Assembly: GCA_024741835.1 (NCBI GenBank)
Contig: JAENRP010000274.1
Coordinates: forward strand, 1,177 to 60,631
Source of the DNA: Diplocarpon mali
Lineage: Eukaryota > Ascomycota > Leotiomycetes > Helotiales > Drepanopezizaceae
Reading direction: 5' to 3'
DNA length: 59,455 nucleotides
A program made the translations under genes and the position numbers. Within the stretch, counting starts at the first letter, position 1. The number at the start of each line of letters is the position of its first letter. Under the pieces are notes generated by a model that was not told the origin of the DNA, searched no databases, and was given only the letters and a program-made list of their open reading frames with translations. This document shows, piece after piece, positions 57,759 to 59,455 of the stretch.

Positions 57759-59047
57759 GAACTTAGATAAGTTTGAGAGACTTCGTAGAGGCGGTTACCT
57801 CCGGCCATATGCGGCGTTAAGCCGAGAGTTATAGTGTTCCTCTTGGGTTAGCTAACCTGTATTTTTAGCATCAGCTGACCAGCATGTCTGGGGTGCCAAA
57901 CTCTATCATTTTTATAAATAATATAGACTTCGTCGTAAGTCTCACCGAACGCCCCGTTTTCTGATGAATCCATGTACGCAATTCTGTTAGGTTCCGTTAT
58001 ACTACATAGCACAGATGACTACGGCGGAACCTGCTGAGATACTGGTAATACTTTCTTTGCATGGCGAAAATGAATTACTATGAACCGTTAAAGTGTAGGC
58101 AAAATGAGTAAAAGCGGTGAGCAATACTCAGTACCTGGTAGGTAGGTTCCCAATAGATACCTACTCTACATTGCCCCTAATTTTCTTCTTCCTATTAGAG
58201 TATATTATTGGATAGAAACTATACAGTATAAGCGAGAAACGTGATCAAGATATTCTTATATACAAGGAGAAAACTAGTAAAAAACACTCCTTGCGATTAT
58301 TATTCAGTCTCTGGACTTTGCCTAATTCTTTAGATAAAAGTCTCCTTCTATACCTCAAGTCGAAAATAAGACTTTCTAGGTCTTAAGCATAGATATTATC
58401 TCAAGGGAGTGCCTTAAATGAAATTGTACTATATTTGCAATATAAACTTTTCATTTGCTCCTTCTTTATATACTGTAACCTGCCTTATTCCTCCCTATTA
58501 CTATTATCAGGTGGTTGCTCCAGCTATTGGTATATATTTGTAGGAATAAGTGGCATGGAGGTGGTCAGGTGACTAGGGAATCGATTGGCACGTGACTTAG
58601 CGCGCAGGCTAGCGCGTAGGGATATACCTCAAGTCTCGCTCTCTTTCTATATTCTAGATCATCGACAAAATACAATACAAGAATCAGAAGAATTAATTTA
58701 GTGCGCACACTTGTGAAACCAACACTGATCAGTGGTTGAATACACAACCACAGATAGTTAGGTGATCAAAAGAGATGAATTAGCAGAAAGCTCTTATTGC
58801 GATCTGCTAGTATATGCTAATAAGTTCCTTCAATTTTTTTCTCTCTTATTAAAAAGCTTCGAAGAGTATTCGAGAGATTACTAAGATTTTCCTCTCTTAT
58901 TAAGGAGAATTAAAGTGATTTGCATCATTTTACGCTGCTGTTAGCGCGTCTTTCCCTTTGGGTTAGAGAGACCAGACAGTATATTACTACAAATATATCT
59001 CCCCCTGCTACTAATGCGAATCGTTACCTTCGCGCACTAATACAAGA

Positions 59048-59455
59048 ATGGTTCGAGAGCATTTAAAGAGTACTAAACCTATCGAAACCATAAGCGAATC
59101 AAATGATGAGATCGAAGCTCCGAGAGCAAGAGACTCGAGAGACACAAGAGGAACCGATATCGAAGTTGACCAGGCTATATAGGGAAAAGAGCTTGAGATT
59201 GAGGATATTTAGCGAAACCCGACCCTAGCTATTATCAATAGCTATATACTATTTCAGCTTCAACTCTATAAGACTAAGTATAAGCATTGGCAAGGAGAAG
59301 GCTTATGGGATTTGTTTACTAAAGATTTTGCTGATTGGCCTTAAGAAATCTTCAGTCTTGCAAACAAGAGATTACTCCGCCAGCTAAGAGATTACCTCCT
59401 TACTAAAGGTGTTCCAGTTCAAAGAGCCAAAGGCGGTGCATCATCATATGCTACT
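59048..59455 (+). pseudogene. Probable mobile-element ORF relic with three in-frame stops, cut by the window end
   Basis: Starting at the ATG at 59048, one frame reads 136 codons to the window edge with only three stops: TAG at 59180, TAG at 59210 and TAA at 59342. Reading over them, the product is protein-like, with blocks LAIINSYILFQLQLYKTKYK, HWQGEGLWDLFTKDFADWP and LLRQLRDYLLTKGVPVQRAK. All three stops are CAG or CAA after C-to-T change, the signature of repeat-induced point mutation. Its A+T-rich setting and position suggest the gag-like first ORF of a retroelement, but I cannot name a family from 136 codons. Confidence 0.5.

Larger units (their letters stand above)
55483..59047. other. 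A+T-rich gene-free tail with microsatellites
   Basis: 3.6 kb without a supported gene. From about 56.8 kb it becomes TA-rich with repeated CTACCTACC/GGTAGGTAGG words (56628, 56843, 57163, 57190, 58138). Two copies of CTCTCTTATTAA lie near 58842 and 58893. A CACGTGA lies at 58589. It may contain the long terminal repeat or 5' part of the element relic that starts at 59048, but I could not delimit one. Confidence 0.5.

Noticed and set aside
1..59455. tRNA, rRNA or snoRNA genes
   Set aside because: I looked for B-box GGTTCGANNCC on both strands, for conserved rRNA words, and for C/D-box pairs in the ribosomal protein introns, and saw no convincing case. A covariance-model search would be decisive.

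Overview
This is genomic DNA of a filamentous ascomycete (Pezizomycotina; gene content and local style suggest Leotiomycetes, which is inference). The reasons are protein genes split by many 40-80 nt spliceosomal introns with GTAAGT/GTATGT donors and CTAAC-type branch sites, short intergenic spacers, and typical fungal families: a trimethyllysine dioxygenase, a carboxypeptidase Y, Hsp104, mL67/Mhr1, a long ELO protein and a fungal sulfotransferase-like protein. I rebuilt exon chains by hand from splice signals and reading phase. Most chains close in phase from start to stop. Where they do not, I say so.

Layout. (1) 1-3.5 kb: a G+C-rich, gene-free leader packed with unrelated tandem arrays (7-bp, 13-bp, about 36-bp and 59-bp units) and a polypurine tract. 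(2) 3.5-13.7 kb: minus-strand genes for ureidoglycolate lyase, a coiled-coil/Ser-rich protein, an NCBP3-like cap-binding subunit and a 494-aa acidic nuclear-type protein. A poorly resolved stretch with a 16-N assembly gap lies before the last of these. (3) 14.5-16.2 kb: a decayed plus-strand gene with in-frame stops. (4) 17.2-25.5 kb: an F-box protein, vacuolar carboxypeptidase Y (minus), Sdo1/SBDS (plus) and ribosomal protein uS13/S18 (minus, 7 exons, 30-N gap in an intron). (5) 27-35.2 kb: ribosomal protein uL22/L17, trimethyllysine dioxygenase, a Gfo/Idh/MocA oxidoreductase (minus), a promethin-like membrane protein and an ELO-family protein (minus). (6) 37-45.6 kb: an S10 carboxypeptidase homologue with Gln in place of the catalytic His, cyclin H, and a BTB-type protein whose frame breaks at a C7 run. 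(7) 48.5-55.5 kb: Hsp104 (minus), mL67/Mhr1 (plus) and a sulfotransferase-like protein (minus). (8) 55.5-59.5 kb: an A+T-rich, TA-rich tail with microsatellites, ending in an ORF relic with three stops that fit C-to-T decay, probably a mobile-element remnant.

Functionally this is mostly housekeeping. Ribosome synthesis is represented by S18, L17 and Sdo1, with mL67 for the mitochondrial ribosome. Proteostasis is represented by Hsp104, carboxypeptidase Y and an F-box protein. RNA polymerase II and mRNA work is represented by cyclin H and the NCBP3-like protein. Lipid and carnitine metabolism is represented by the ELO protein, the promethin-like protein and trimethyllysine dioxygenase. Purine nitrogen salvage is represented by ureidoglycolate lyase. 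I see no secondary-metabolite cluster, CRISPR array or intact transposon, and I do not claim a new biological system. The best leads are the His-less S10 protein, the repeated KELFP motif in the NCBP3-like protein, the microexon/GC-AG splicing of S18, the QxxHH ELO protein and the two decayed loci.
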